From a virus, in the IMG/VR virus record IMGVR_UViG_3300033153_004651, positions 1 through 42,708 of that record: DNA of 42,708 nucleotides. One strand, written 5' to 3'. A program made the position numbers and the translations under genes. Position 1 is the stretch's first letter; the number at the start of each line of letters is the position of its first letter. Of this stretch, positions 24,259 through 32,109 are shown piece by piece. The notes under the pieces are model-generated. The model saw only the letters and a program-made list of their open reading frames with translations, did not search any database and was not told where the DNA came from.

Positions 24259-24489
24259 TTAATTAACTGTCTCTTCCTTATCCTTGCCTTTGCCTTTATC
24301 CTTGACCTTGTCTCTTAAAAGCTCTAACTGGTATTTCATCCCGATTCTAAATTCATCCTTGCATTTTGTGCAAATAATGTAATATACACCATTGATATTT
24401 TTAAAATTAAATTCTTTATTTCCACATACACACTGCAATTGAGATTCTGTCTTTTTCTTCGGCTGGTTTAATAAGTGTACTTTACTCAT
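24259..24489 (-). CDS. Small zinc-ribbon protein
   Basis: The 76-residue protein has CVCG (about 20-23) and CTKC (36-39), a treble-clef/ribbon spacing, followed by a Lys-rich tail (DKVKDKGKGKDKEE). It begins with a clear ribosome site AGGAGATAATTAAATCATG. It lies between MuF and scaffold genes and is probably a nucleic acid- or protein-binding accessory; no specific family recognised. Confidence 0.7.
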   Translation of the reverse strand: MSKVHLLNQPKKKTESQLQCVCGNKEFNFKNINGVYYIICTKCKDEFRIGMKYQLELLRDKVKDKGKGKDKEETVN

Positions 24490-24512
24490 GATTTAATTAT
24501 CTCCTATTTTAT

Positions 24513-24674
24513 TTATTCCACGGGTTCGAACAATATATCGTTTTTCTGTCCGGGAAATTTTTTATCATGGATAAATCTCCCATCTAAAATTTTCTGTGGT
24601 ATTCTTTCCGGGAAAGCTTTACACTGTAATAGCAATTCATAATTTTTACAAGTTATACATTGATCACTTTGCAA
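24513..24674 (-). CDS. Small Cys-containing phage protein (TTG start)
   Basis: This 53-residue product has CITCKNYE and QCKAFPERIPQKILDGRF, then HDKKFPGQKNDILFEP. The pattern CxxCxxx...CxAFPxxIPxxILxGxxxHxxxxPGDxGixFEP is one I recognise from small proteins placed after MuF genes in many siphophages. The start is a TTG at 24674-24672 with a good GGGAGG seven bases before, overlapping the end of the MuF gene by 11 bases. Function unknown. Confidence 0.7.
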   Translation of the reverse strand: MQSDQCITCKNYELLLQCKAFPERIPQKILDGRFIHDKKFPGQKNDILFEPVE

Positions 24675-26502
24675 GATTGACCTCCCTTAGTGTTTCATTA
24701 AATATTTTCTTCAATGGCGCCGGAACAGACAATCCAGAATCGATCGCGCTTCCGACCTCTGCCCACAATTCGTCAACATCAGAGGCGGCATATTCCGAAA
24801 GCTTAAACCAGTCAGATTTATTTTTTCCGCCCTCATACCTGGATCCCTTTTTAAATAGATTTGTCCTCCATACGCTTTCAAGCTCGTTTTGTCTCATTAC
24901 AGCATGCCAGCCCTCATGGCTCGCGATGTTATAAAGAGGATCGTCCACTGATTCAAAAACATTATGCCTCTTAATCAATTTAATGTTTTCCAGGTCTTTT
25001 TTCAACTTATTTTTTAATACTTGCGGCCTTCTCTCATCTGCAATGCTCTTTTTCAATCTGTCAATTCTTTTCTGCTTTAAGTTTAAAACATTTCTATTTA
25101 ATTTTTTAACCTTATTGGATATATTTCCGCTTAAAAATGTTTTTTGAAATTGTATGGAATCCGTCCAGTTCGGGCTAGACGGCTTCGCAAAACTGTACAA
25201 ATATGATCCGAGAGATTTTGTCCTTTTTCTCTGATATCCCGTGTCTGATATTTTTATGTTATATTTCCCTAAAACGTCCGTATTCGCTTTTAAAATAGAG
25301 TTTAGTTTATTAAGCTCCAATCCTTCGAATCCTACCGGTCCGGATTGAAATTTATTTCGCCTGATTCTATACAGCGCATTACCGGCACTCGGGACAGGGT
25401 CTTTTGTAAATGATTCAAGTCTTGTAAATGCTTCTTTCTGGGTCGTCGCTGGATTAAATGTTGTCGATTCGCCTTTTGTTTTTAATCTGGTTTTTTGTTT
25501 TACAATATCTTTTTTATAGTCGGCTGGTTTTGGTTTTTTTAATGAATTTCTCCATTTCCGGGCGGTTGTATTCGCGTCTATTGTTTCCCATTTCCCGTTG
25601 GGTAGTTTTGCCGTTCTTTTCGTTGGCTTTATTCCCAGGGGTTCATATAGTTCGCGACATCTGCAATTTATCGATTCAGCCGCCGACAAGCTGCTGTCTC
25701 TGGGAAATTCCCCTGTTGACCCGTCCGGGAGCGTGAATATTCCTTTATCATCAGCCTCGACGCCGTCCATATCGATATGGTCTTCGCGGGTCCGTCCGTC
25801 AAGCGTTGCCCTCCATACCTTTACACCTGCCAGGCCGCCGTCCTCAGCAAGATCGATCGCTTCTTGCTGTCCGATACTATATGCCCTTAACATCTCAGTT
25901 CTTGCCGTTGCCTGGACCCTGGCTGTCGCTTTTCCCATCTGATCTTTTATAGTAGCGACACGGCCTTCGAATTCCTTGATCGGGATTCCCTCAATAACTG
26001 CCTGCGCTGTTTGCTCTCGGATCTGGAATTGCAAAAGACGTTGATCTCGAAGCATCCTGTCCTTGAATGTATGTCCGGCGACTCTTTCATCTGTCAGGGC
26101 TGCCCGTATAACTTCCCGTGGTACTATCGGGTAGTTGAATTTAACATCGAATTTAAGGCCCTGGAAAGCTGTTCCAAGATTGACCTCACGTTCTAAAATA
26201 TAAGCACTGTTTAGATATGTATTTTCGAAATTACCAACCATGCCAACGCGGATCGCACTTTGTGTCTGCAGCCTGAGACGTCTGATCTCCTGGTCGATTT
26301 GAAATAAAAGGCGCTGTAACCGCTGCTCTTGAAATTCAGAAACCGGGACGCCCTCGAGTTTTGCAATCTGAATTTTTGCTAATTGACCCTCGATCTTCTC
26401 GAATGACGCTGTATATAATTTCGCTAATTTACGCTTGACTGTATTTGTGCGCTTTACGGACTGGTTATATATCGCTGTCTGATCGGTGTTATAGGTTGTC
26501 AT
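24664..26502 (-). CDS. MuF-like minor head protein with C-terminal HExxH domain
   Basis: The 612-residue protein has a helical N-terminus and the MuF core: RVQATARTEMLRAYSIGQQ (about 198-216), VWRATLDGRTREDHIDMDG and INCRCRELYEP near 285-295. MuF sits in the portal-proximal head interior and is often ejected. The usual MuF protein ends near 300 residues; here a second half of about 300 residues follows, containing ASHEGWHAVM (HExxH at 529-533) and a possible third ligand in DELWAEVG (578-582). This is the zincin signature of a metallopeptidase, so it may be a MuF-linked effector. Four-base overlap with the portal gene. The peptidase role is inferred from the motif. Confidence 0.8.
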   Translation of the reverse strand: MTTYNTDQTAIYNQSVKRTNTVKRKLAKLYTASFEKIEGQLAKIQIAKLEGVPVSEFQEQRLQRLLFQIDQEIRRLRLQTQSAIRVGMVGNFENTYLNSAYILEREVNLGTAFQGLKFDVKFNYPIVPREVIRAALTDERVAGHTFKDRMLRDQRLLQFQIREQTAQAVIEGIPIKEFEGRVATIKDQMGKATARVQATARTEMLRAYSIGQQEAIDLAEDGGLAGVKVWRATLDGRTREDHIDMDGVEADDKGIFTLPDGSTGEFPRDSSLSAAESINCRCRELYEPLGIKPTKRTAKLPNGKWETIDANTTARKWRNSLKKPKPADYKKDIVKQKTRLKTKGESTTFNPATTQKEAFTRLESFTKDPVPSAGNALYRIRRNKFQSGPVGFEGLELNKLNSILKANTDVLGKYNIKISDTGYQRKRTKSLGSYLYSFAKPSSPNWTDSIQFQKTFLSGNISNKVKKLNRNVLNLKQKRIDRLKKSIADERRPQVLKNKLKKDLENIKLIKRHNVFESVDDPLYNIASHEGWHAVMRQNELESVWRTNLFKKGSRYEGGKNKSDWFKLSEYAASDVDELWAEVGSAIDSGLSVPAPLKKIFNETLREVNLAK

Positions 26503-27866
26503 TTATCATCGTCGTCATCAGGATCGTTGTCGTCATCATCGTCATCGGGATCATCCGTCCCGTCTCCCAGATTATCATTAAATCGTTTCTGCGCTTCGTC
26601 AGCCTCTTCTTGTTTGCGCGCTATTTCCTTTTCCACATCGTCGATAATTCCAGCAGGGAATAATTTTAATAGTGTCTCCCTTGAAAGTATAGGCATGAGC
26701 TTAACTACTATATCCGCAAGCTCTGTCATATTAAAAGGCAGATTCCGGGTCCATTTAATGTCCATTTTTACGGGCTTTGTCCCTGAAAACATCGCCTCAT
26801 TAACATTATTTAAAAGCCGGATCCGTTTCTGCAATCCTATTGTAAAGTATGATTCAATAGCAGATACAAGATTTTCAAAGTCAACCAAAGCGAACGCAAT
26901 TGCAATTCCGGATTTCTGATTAAATTTATCATCGTTAAAGTTCGGCGTCTGTGACATCTCATATATTAACCTCTCGAATCGATCCGCTGAATTGCTAATA
27001 AATGAATCGTTGATCGTCTTTACCAGCCATTGAATAAAATCGCCTTCCGTTCCCAGGCCGTCAAATATCTTCATGTCTTTTATTTTATCGATGTCCTCGG
27101 GATCAAGGGTTTTACTCATTGTCAGATATGCATCCGCAAAGCGTCCGAGTTCATTGGCTATATCTTCGCTTATTATTACATCATGATTGTCAATCAATAA
27201 TAATACAGCCTCGAAAACGCCTTGACGTTCGTTGTTAACCTGGTAATCAACCACGGGAACCTCTCCGTATTTATGCTGTTTCGGATCACCTATCAGTACA
27301 TAATCACCGGATGTTTTGCTGTAATTTCTGATCTCATCAGGATAGTAAACATCTGCAAATTTTATGACATTGCTGTCAATGCCCGTTACTTCCCAGAAAC
27401 GGATTGCCCACTCAATTACCGGTTTTATATCTGCTGAATATTTTACGAATATCTGTCGATTGTCAACCCTTGCGAATTCAGGAAGATCACCGTCTACATA
27501 ATGGACTTCAAAGCCAACGCCCCCGGTATTCGTATCAACAAATATTTTATTCGTTTCAAGCGTTTCCTGGGAAAGTTCGAACTCCTCTTTTATTTTCGTG
27601 TCATCGGCTTTATCCTTTGGGGTGTGTGTAATAAGTCCGGGCTTGGCTGCATATCCCGTAATGGTGTTTATTATCTTACGACCAAAAGGGACAGCTATTT
27701 TATTATCAGGCTCCGTGGTTTTTTCGTCTTGATTTATTATCGTCTGGTTAGCTCCGAGATAATATGTATAGTCACGGCTTATCTGTAAGAATTGATCGGA
27801 CGCTAAAAACGCGTCGATCTCCTGTTGTATCTGTGCTGGTGTTAGTTTTAGTATTTCATCTGGCAT
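26499..27866 (-). CDS. Portal protein (SPP1 gp6 type)
   Basis: The 455-residue protein has an N-terminal helix with LTPAQIQQEIDAFLASDQFL, a beta core with FGRKIINTITGYAAKPG, FEVHYVDGDLPEFARVDNR and YFTIGLQKRIRLLNN in the clip/stem region, and a very acidic C-terminus of repeated Asp. These are typical of Phage_prot_Gp6/SPP1 portals. It forms the dodecameric ring for packaging and sits directly after terminase and a small Cys gene, as expected. Confidence 0.85.
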   Translation of the reverse strand: MPDEILKLTPAQIQQEIDAFLASDQFLQISRDYTYYLGANQTIINQDEKTTEPDNKIAVPFGRKIINTITGYAAKPGLITHTPKDKADDTKIKEEFELSQETLETNKIFVDTNTGGVGFEVHYVDGDLPEFARVDNRQIFVKYSADIKPVIEWAIRFWEVTGIDSNVIKFADVYYPDEIRNYSKTSGDYVLIGDPKQHKYGEVPVVDYQVNNERQGVFEAVLLLIDNHDVIISEDIANELGRFADAYLTMSKTLDPEDIDKIKDMKIFDGLGTEGDFIQWLVKTINDSFISNSADRFERLIYEMSQTPNFNDDKFNQKSGIAIAFALVDFENLVSAIESYFTIGLQKRIRLLNNVNEAMFSGTKPVKMDIKWTRNLPFNMTELADIVVKLMPILSRETLLKLFPAGIIDDVEKEIARKQEEADEAQKRFNDNLGDGTDDPDDDDDDNDPDDDDDK

Positions 27867-27867
27867 G

Positions 27868-28185
27868 TTAATTGCCTCGTGTTATGTTATTTAGTGTTAT
27901 TAAAATACTCTCAGCTAAATTTTGATTTACTTCAATAATTTTATTTGCCATTTCCAAAGGATCGGATTCGTAAAAAACATGCGGAACATGAATTTTATTT
28001 AATTTACGTTTAATTTCAATTATATCGTTTTCGGGTACTCCATATTTTACAGTGCTCGTTATTTCCTCTTCTTCTCGATATATGCGTTCATCGCAATCTT
28101 CTGGTTCTATATCACTACCACAAAACCTGCTATATGTTTCGCAATAATCAGGGCATGCTTTATTTATACATTTATACTTATCCAC
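27868..28185 (-). CDS. Cys-rich small protein between terminase and portal
   Basis: The 105-residue protein starts with YKCINKACPDYCETYSRFCG (five Cys in about 20 residues) and then a longer helical part (EIKRKLNKIHVPHVFYES). The cluster looks like a zinc-binding knuckle. It lies at distance 0-2 bases from both neighbours. No known name; possibly a packaging accessory. Confidence 0.65.
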   Translation of the reverse strand: MDKYKCINKACPDYCETYSRFCGSDIEPEDCDERIYREEEEITSTVKYGVPENDIIEIKRKLNKIHVPHVFYESDPLEMANKIIEVNQNLAESILITLNNITRGN

Positions 28186-29511
28186 TTATATGGCCTCATG
28201 ATTCTTTATAAATTTATTACTTGCAACGCCGTGTTTTATTTTTATTGATTTACCAAACAGGGCATCTTTTCCTATGTCCGGCGCTTTCTGAATGGCATTC
28301 CTATTTTTCCATAAGTCCTCAATTCCGTATCTGACGCCCGCGATCGTGTCGTCTGCTATTTCGACAAAATCTTCTGTGATAGTTCCGTCTCTGAGTTCGC
28401 GCCTTTTAAACTTCGGGAACTCCCTGGCTGCGTTCGGACAATTACTCTTATGAATATGAATAATGAAGTTCTTTAAATAGTCAATACCGGTCTTCAGGCT
28501 GTCCTTGCCTTTTTTCGCGCCTCTTATATTACTATATCCGTCCTCTCGAAATTCTTTAATGTATGCTGGTTCCGCGCTGTCTGCTGTTATTGGATTACGT
28601 TTATTAAATCCGGCCTCATTACATTTTACAATAAACTGAGTATTCGTCAGCTCCCTGTGATAGACCTCATCAAAAATATATAATTCATTCTCGCGAAATC
28701 CTGTTGACATCAGGGTTGAAGCGTGTACAAAACCGTAATCCATTCCATGTCTGACGTTTTGTAAGTCCTGCGCTGTATAGCTGAAATCATGTATCTGCAA
28801 TCTATTAAAAACACGCGCTCCGGAGATCGTTCCCCAATTTCCGAGAGCGTACACTTCATAATAATAATTGTCAATATCTTTATATTTTAATATGCGTTTT
28901 TTATCTGCTTCGTCAAGAAATTTATTATTCAGATATGTTGTTTTAAGTTTTAAGACTTCTTTCGGATCCTGGACCACATCAAAAAATCTGGCCTTTATCC
29001 AATGCTCAATATCTATCGGATTAAATGACACTATAATTGATTTTCTGACTTTACTTTTTCCCCTCAGCCTGAGGTCTAATTGATTATAGTCTTTTTCCGA
29101 TATCTCGTTAGCCTCTTCAATCCAGATGGTCGATAAGGGACCTGTTCGAAATGTTGTTGATTTAATTTTCTCGACATTATCAAGGCCCTTAAATATTATC
29201 TTATTTCCGGTCACGCACTCAATGACCTCTTTTCCATTACTCCGATTTATCTTAAATAATTTTTCAAGATCCCATTCATAAATAATCTGACATAATTGGG
29301 CAAAGGTTGAATCGTGATTTGTCGCGCTCACCGCCCGGAGTACCATAACATTAAATCCCAGGGTATGCATTAAATTAACTATTATTTTTTGTGCTATGAA
29401 ATACGACTTTCCGGAAGCAGCGCCCCCGTAATAAATTTGTAAGGGTGTATGATCATAAAGATATTTAATATAAATATCATTAAAATTCTGTTTCGGGATT
29501 TCAACTTCCAT
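28186..29511 (-). CDS. terL: Terminase large subunit
   Basis: The 441-residue protein has the Walker A GGAASGKS (29-36), Walker B LSTIWIEEA (127-135, catalytic Glu), the coupling motif VSFNP, and a nuclease part with HGMDYGFVHASTLM and ITADSAEPAYIKEF (acidic residues) in the C-terminal half. This is the Terminase_3/SPP1-like subgroup. It cuts concatemers and pumps DNA into the prohead. Overlaps TerS by 11 bases. Confidence 0.95.
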   Translation of the reverse strand: MEVEIPKQNFNDIYIKYLYDHTPLQIYYGGAASGKSYFIAQKIIVNLMHTLGFNVMVLRAVSATNHDSTFAQLCQIIYEWDLEKLFKINRSNGKEVIECVTGNKIIFKGLDNVEKIKSTTFRTGPLSTIWIEEANEISEKDYNQLDLRLRGKSKVRKSIIVSFNPIDIEHWIKARFFDVVQDPKEVLKLKTTYLNNKFLDEADKKRILKYKDIDNYYYEVYALGNWGTISGARVFNRLQIHDFSYTAQDLQNVRHGMDYGFVHASTLMSTGFRENELYIFDEVYHRELTNTQFIVKCNEAGFNKRNPITADSAEPAYIKEFREDGYSNIRGAKKGKDSLKTGIDYLKNFIIHIHKSNCPNAAREFPKFKRRELRDGTITEDFVEIADDTIAGVRYGIEDLWKNRNAIQKAPDIGKDALFGKSIKIKHGVASNKFIKNHEAI

Positions 29512-29989
29512 CGGTTAGTTTTACTTTTATCGGTCCGTCAAGTTTTATGTTTATATCTTCGTTAAAAATTCCCAGATATTTTGACAACCCTTCAAGAGAT
29601 CTTACTTTATCATGTAGTTTAATTTTCATTCCGTTTTTCCCTTCGGACACTTCGCAAATTGATCTCCCGTCAACTTTTTTAGAATCATGTAATTTCACTC
29701 CGTCTTTGTCAAACTTGACAAAATCCTTAATGTCAGAAAATCCGATTGTCTTGAACTCCTCAATCACTTTTAATGTCAGCTCTTTTTTTTCGTCCAGGAT
29801 TCTGTCAATCTCTTTATCGACATACTCTTTGATATTTGGTTTTGTTAGGTTTTCATTTCCAATATTGACAGCTGTATTTTCACTATACCCAGCAGAGATC
29901 GCGGCTTGCGTTGCATTGAATCCGTTTGATAAATAACTATGTATAAATATTTTTTGTTTCGGAGTTAGTTTTTTTTTCTTCTTTTTCAC
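29501..29989 (-). CDS. terS: Terminase small subunit
   Basis: The 162-residue protein has a Lys-rich start, then LTPKQKIFIHSYLSNGFNAT and QAAISAGYSENTA (helix-turn-helix, about 8-40), an oligomerisation helix (VDKEIDRILDEKK) and a DIKDFVKF middle part, the Terminase_2 pattern. It recognises the packaging site. First gene of the leftward late transcript, served by the promoter at 29996-30024. Confidence 0.9.
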   Translation of the reverse strand: MKKKKKKLTPKQKIFIHSYLSNGFNATQAAISAGYSENTAVNIGNENLTKPNIKEYVDKEIDRILDEKKELTLKVIEEFKTIGFSDIKDFVKFDKDGVKLHDSKKVDGRSICEVSEGKNGMKIKLHDKVRSLEGLSKYLGIFNEDINIKLDGPIKVKLTDGS

Positions 29990-29995
29990 ATTCTA

Positions 29996-30024
29996 AAAAT
30001 AATAACACACTGGTCAATTGTCAA
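29996..30024 (-). promoter_or_regulatory. Leftward sigma70-like promoter for the terminase operon
   Basis: Minus strand TTGACA (30019-30024), 17 bases, TATTTT (29996-30001), with a transcription start close to the TerS ATG at 29989. It points into the whole late block and is the natural source of that transcript. Confidence 0.6.
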
Positions 30025-30472
30025 GAAAAAAACAATATCTATTTAAGTATTTTAGAAAGTTCTAACTGTAATTCAAAAAACTCTTGCATAAAAATAGATA
30101 CACACGCATGTGAAATACACACATTCGTTTTCTCTTACGATCTTACACCCCCCTTACTAAATAATAATAATAAATAGTTTTTATATATATATTTATATAT
30201 ATAGTAAGGAAAGGGCAGTTTTGTAAATAATTGCTCACCATTATGGATATAGACCGTCAGCTTTTTTTGTAATCGATCGGCCTAAAAACGTCATTTAAGC
30301 GTAATTGCCTGTCGGACAAAATTACATATTTGTATAGGTCATTTGTTGTTTGCTGTTATTTTAAGCAGTTTTTGCACATAGTTAGTTTATATGTCAGTTA
30401 TTATGCTATTTTTCCGTAAAATTATTTGTTAATAGATATTTTACACTTTTTTTATATTTTCTTAATTTTTAG
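30025..30472. other. Divergent control region without a gene
   Basis: No credible gene lies here. The stretch is AT-rich and holds an 8-bp inverted repeat CCTTACTA/TAGTAAGG at about 30151-30210 flanking an alternating TA block, plus recurrent TTTTGTAAT-like half-sites at 30219-30228, 30265-30274 and (inverted) 30318-30325, and GTAATT at 30301. These look like binding sites for a small regulator; an origin role is also possible but unproved. Confidence 0.45.
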
Positions 30473-30501
30473 TTGACAAATAATTTATTATTTTGTAATT
30501 T
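30473..30501 (+). promoter_or_regulatory. Rightward early promoter
   Basis: TTGACA (30473-30478), 17 bases, TAATTT (30496-30501), located 40 bases before the first rightward gene. The -10 element lies inside an inverted repeat (30491-30522), so it is probably repressed by a regulator. Confidence 0.65.
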
Positions 30502-30522
30502 GCTTACACGATAATTACAAAA
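30491..30522. promoter_or_regulatory. Operator-like inverted repeat over early -10 site
   Basis: The arms TTTTGTAATT (30491-30500) and AATTACAAAA (30513-30522) are perfect 10-bp inverted copies, 12 bases apart, and cover the -10 box and start point. Half-sites of the same sequence occur in the preceding 270 bases. Binding partner is likely one of the two ribbon-helix-helix-like proteins encoded next. Confidence 0.55.
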
Positions 30523-30541
30523 AAGTAAGGGAGAAAAGGCA

Positions 30542-30724
30542 ATGGAAACACCAGTTAATAATACACTTGTAGCAATTACCGACCAGAATAATTTAAAAAT
30601 TACAGAAGCGATTGAGAATAAAGAAAAAGAAACAGGCTTAAAGTATAGTAAGAAAAACTTTGTTAACTCTGTTTTAAGCAAGCATTTCGAAAAAGAAAAT
30701 AATACTTTTGCGTTTGGAGACTAA
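30542..30724 (+). CDS. Small RHH-like DNA-binding protein
   Basis: The 60-residue protein has a short strand (LKITEAIENKEKETGL) followed by two helices (YSKKNFVNSVLSKHFEKE), the strand-helix-helix layout of Arc/CopG ribbon-helix-helix repressors. It is the first gene after the operator-bearing promoter and has GTAAGGGAG before its start. It may regulate its own promoter. Family not proved. Confidence 0.6.
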   Translation: METPVNNTLVAITDQNNLKITEAIENKEKETGLKYSKKNFVNSVLSKHFEKENNTFAFGD

Positions 30725-30726
30725 TA

Positions 30727-31185
30727 ATGGAAGAAAAAACAATAATTAAAATATCGTCTAAAATTACGGATCGCCTGAGTGTAATAATGGATGAATTAAA
30801 CGACGTGTCCGGGATGGGCTGGACAATTGATTTTTTCATCCAGGATATACTACATAAATATACAGAAGATCATGAGAAGAAAACACGGAAAAAATTAAAT
30901 TTACATACTGAGACATATATTAAGATCGATATAGTAGAAAAAGCTTTATCGCTGGTCAGTAAAAAGTTAATAATAAAAATGTGTGGTAGTATGATTTATC
31001 AATTACCAGGTTTTAGGATCAGCGATGTCGGAAACTGGGAGGATGACAAAAAGAAGCAAGCTGGAAATTTTGTACAGTTAATAGAAGAAAAGGAACCTAC
31101 CCTGAAAAGTAGAGAACAGGCGGCAAAATATATAATAAGCGTTGCCGAGGGAATGAATAATTATGATAAAGAAGTAAACATATGA
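30727..31185 (+). CDS. RHH-like regulator with C-terminal extension
   Basis: The 152-residue protein starts with a strand IIKISSKITDRLSVIMDELND, then WTIDFFIQDILHKYTEDHEKK, similar to ribbon-helix-helix proteins, followed by about 90 residues of unknown role. Two bases separate it from the previous gene. It could form a heterodimer or a second repressor for the divergent region. Confidence 0.6.
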   Translation: MEEKTIIKISSKITDRLSVIMDELNDVSGMGWTIDFFIQDILHKYTEDHEKKTRKKLNLHTETYIKIDIVEKALSLVSKKLIIKMCGSMIYQLPGFRISDVGNWEDDKKKQAGNFVQLIEEKEPTLKSREQAAKYIISVAEGMNNYDKEVNI

Positions 31186-31325
31186 AGAGACCATTAAATA
31201 AAAAAGACGGGTCCGGAAAGGGCAAGATGGGAGGCCGTAATGCCAATAAAGGCGGTTGTAGAAAAGGCAGTATTGGGAAAGGCCAGGGTGCAGGAAAGGG
31301 AAAAGGAACAGGGCGTAAAAAATAA
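31182..31325 (+). CDS. Gly/Lys-rich micro-protein (47 residues)
   Basis: The frame starts with ATG overlapping the previous stop (ATGA) and is made almost entirely of Gly, Lys, Arg and Asn with GSGKGKMGGR and GTGRKK. The DGSGKGKMGG..GGC..GS.G pattern resembles the glycine-rich DUF5320 proteins of anaerobes, where DGTGPxGxGPMTGRGxGxC is typical, but here Pro and Met are replaced by Lys. Very basic, so a nucleic-acid contact is possible. The role is unknown. Confidence 0.6.
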   Translation: MKRPLNKKDGSGKGKMGGRNANKGGCRKGSIGKGQGAGKGKGTGRKK

Positions 31326-31326
31326 A

Positions 31327-31392
31327 ATGACTGATTTATTATTTACATTGATAATGATAGTTTTAATTATGTTTTGTGCAAGTGATTTTTAA
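31327..31392 (+). CDS. 21-residue membrane micro-peptide
   Basis: A short frame with a hydrophobic core (LLFTLIMIVLIMFC) between MTD and ASDF starts one base after the previous stop. It would span a membrane once. No clear ribosome site upstream beyond coupling, so it is only a candidate. Confidence 0.35.
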   Translation: MTDLLFTLIMIVLIMFCASDF

Positions 31393-31401
31393 CGGTGGAA
31401 T

Positions 31402-31605
31402 ATGTTTAACAACAGAACGAGAGGATCTTTTTTAGCGCATATGATGGCACTTGTTGCAGGGATGGGAATGGACACAAATGGGTTAATGTCTAAAAGTAAA
31501 CTTGAAGATATTGACATCGACAAAGAATATGAATTGATAAAACAAAAGAAAAGTGGGTTATCTGCCAGTATGAGAAAGTTGGTTTTATCATGTTTTGATA
31601 AATAG
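31402..31605 (+). CDS. Small protein of unknown function
   Basis: The 67-residue protein opens with FNNRTRGSFLAHMMALVAGMGMDTNG and continues with charged helices ending SASMRKLVLSCFDK. GGTGGA is upstream of the ATG. The Gly/Met-rich hydrophobic segment (about 10-24) could be buried or membrane-associated. No family recognised. Confidence 0.6.
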   Translation: MFNNRTRGSFLAHMMALVAGMGMDTNGLMSKSKLEDIDIDKEYELIKQKKSGLSASMRKLVLSCFDK

Positions 31606-31611
31606 TACAGG

Positions 31612-31644
31612 AATAAGTCCGGCCTGAAAGTGAGGCGGGTTATT
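31612..31644 (+). ncRNA. Strong hairpin (structured gap, part 1)
   Basis: AATAA.TCC.GCCT pairs with AGGCGGGTTATT with two bulged G, 12 pairs, closing on a seven-base loop GAAAGTG. There is no T tract after it, so it is unlikely to be a terminator. It lies in a gene-free 312-base stretch. Confidence 0.45.
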
Positions 31645-31695
31645 CATAAAAAATAAGTATGTTTCACGAATAAATATTTTAGTAGTTATCGGAAA

Positions 31696-31721
31696 TGCGG
31701 GGGAGGGGCGTCTCCCCTGCG
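31696..31721 (+). ncRNA. GC-rich hairpin just before tRNA-like element
   Basis: A 10-pair stem with a six-base loop (core GGGGAG / CTCCCC) ends four bases before the tRNA-like element. It could be a processing or protection signal for the RNA that follows. No T run. Confidence 0.45.
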
Positions 31722-31724
31722 AAT

Positions 31725-31817
31725 GGCCGGAGTGGATAGATAGAATAAAGAGCTATCGTCATGGGGAAAAGCGGGGGAACGTGACCGCAAATCCGGGTTC
31801 AAGTCCCGGCCCGGCCA
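31725..31817 (+). tRNA. tRNA-like element, non-canonical
   Basis: The 93-base stretch starts with GGCCGGA and ends in CCCGGCC plus A, giving a 6-of-7 pair acceptor stem. A perfect T arm (CCGGG, TTCAAGT, CCCGG) carries the universal GTTCAAGTC. A 5-bp arm GATAG/CTATC takes the D position with an oversized loop lacking GG, and the anticodon-position stem GTCATG/CGTGAC has a 16-base loop. No anticodon can be named and there is no CCA. This is a tRNA relic or mimic rather than a normal tRNA. The opposite-strand frame has the look (GRDLNPDLRSRSPA) of reading frames often predicted antisense to tRNAs. Confidence 0.4.
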
Positions 31818-31917
31818 ATAGAGCTTTTTCTTGCGGTTTGTTAGGCTCTTTAAAACTGATGTAAACCGATGACAGCCGGGAAAGACCGGCGCAATTATAA
31901 TTAAATAGGAGCAAAAC

Positions 31918-32106
31918 ATGGTTTTCGAACTCGGATTTAAGCTTCATCTATCAAACTGGATCCATCTCGGACGTTCATTATTCGATCTACTTTATTATTG
32001 GGCTGGATTTTATGTAATGCTGGCGGGTTATTTTGTAATAATGTTCGTTGTCTATAAATTAGTACAATGGATAAATAATACATTTAATAAAAATCAGGGA
32101 AGGTGA
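31918..32106 (+). CDS. Small membrane protein
   Basis: The 62-residue protein has an amphipathic start and a long hydrophobic run from about residue 22 to 50 (DLLYYWAGFYVMLAGYFVIMF), followed by a basic tail. The ATG follows AGGAGCAAAAC, a strong ribosome site. It may be a lysis accessory or a superinfection-exclusion membrane protein, but nothing more can be said. Confidence 0.65.
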   Translation: MVFELGFKLHLSNWIHLGRSLFDLLYYWAGFYVMLAGYFVIMFVVYKLVQWINNTFNKNQGR

Positions 32107-32109
32107 GAA

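Noticed and set aside
26527-26919. Plus-strand frame of 130 residues starting with a Ser run
   Set aside because: It is the complement of the Asp-rich portal tail; the Ser run mirrors GAT/GAC repeats.
30469-30681. Minus-strand hydrophobic frame of 70 residues over the early promoter
   Set aside because: It covers the promoter, operator and the first RHH-like gene in antisense; no ribosome site.
31686-31947. Two minus-strand frames with GRDLNPDLRSRSPA-like sequence
   Set aside because: Such frames arise opposite tRNA or tRNA-like sequences; no ribosome site and they run against all neighbours.
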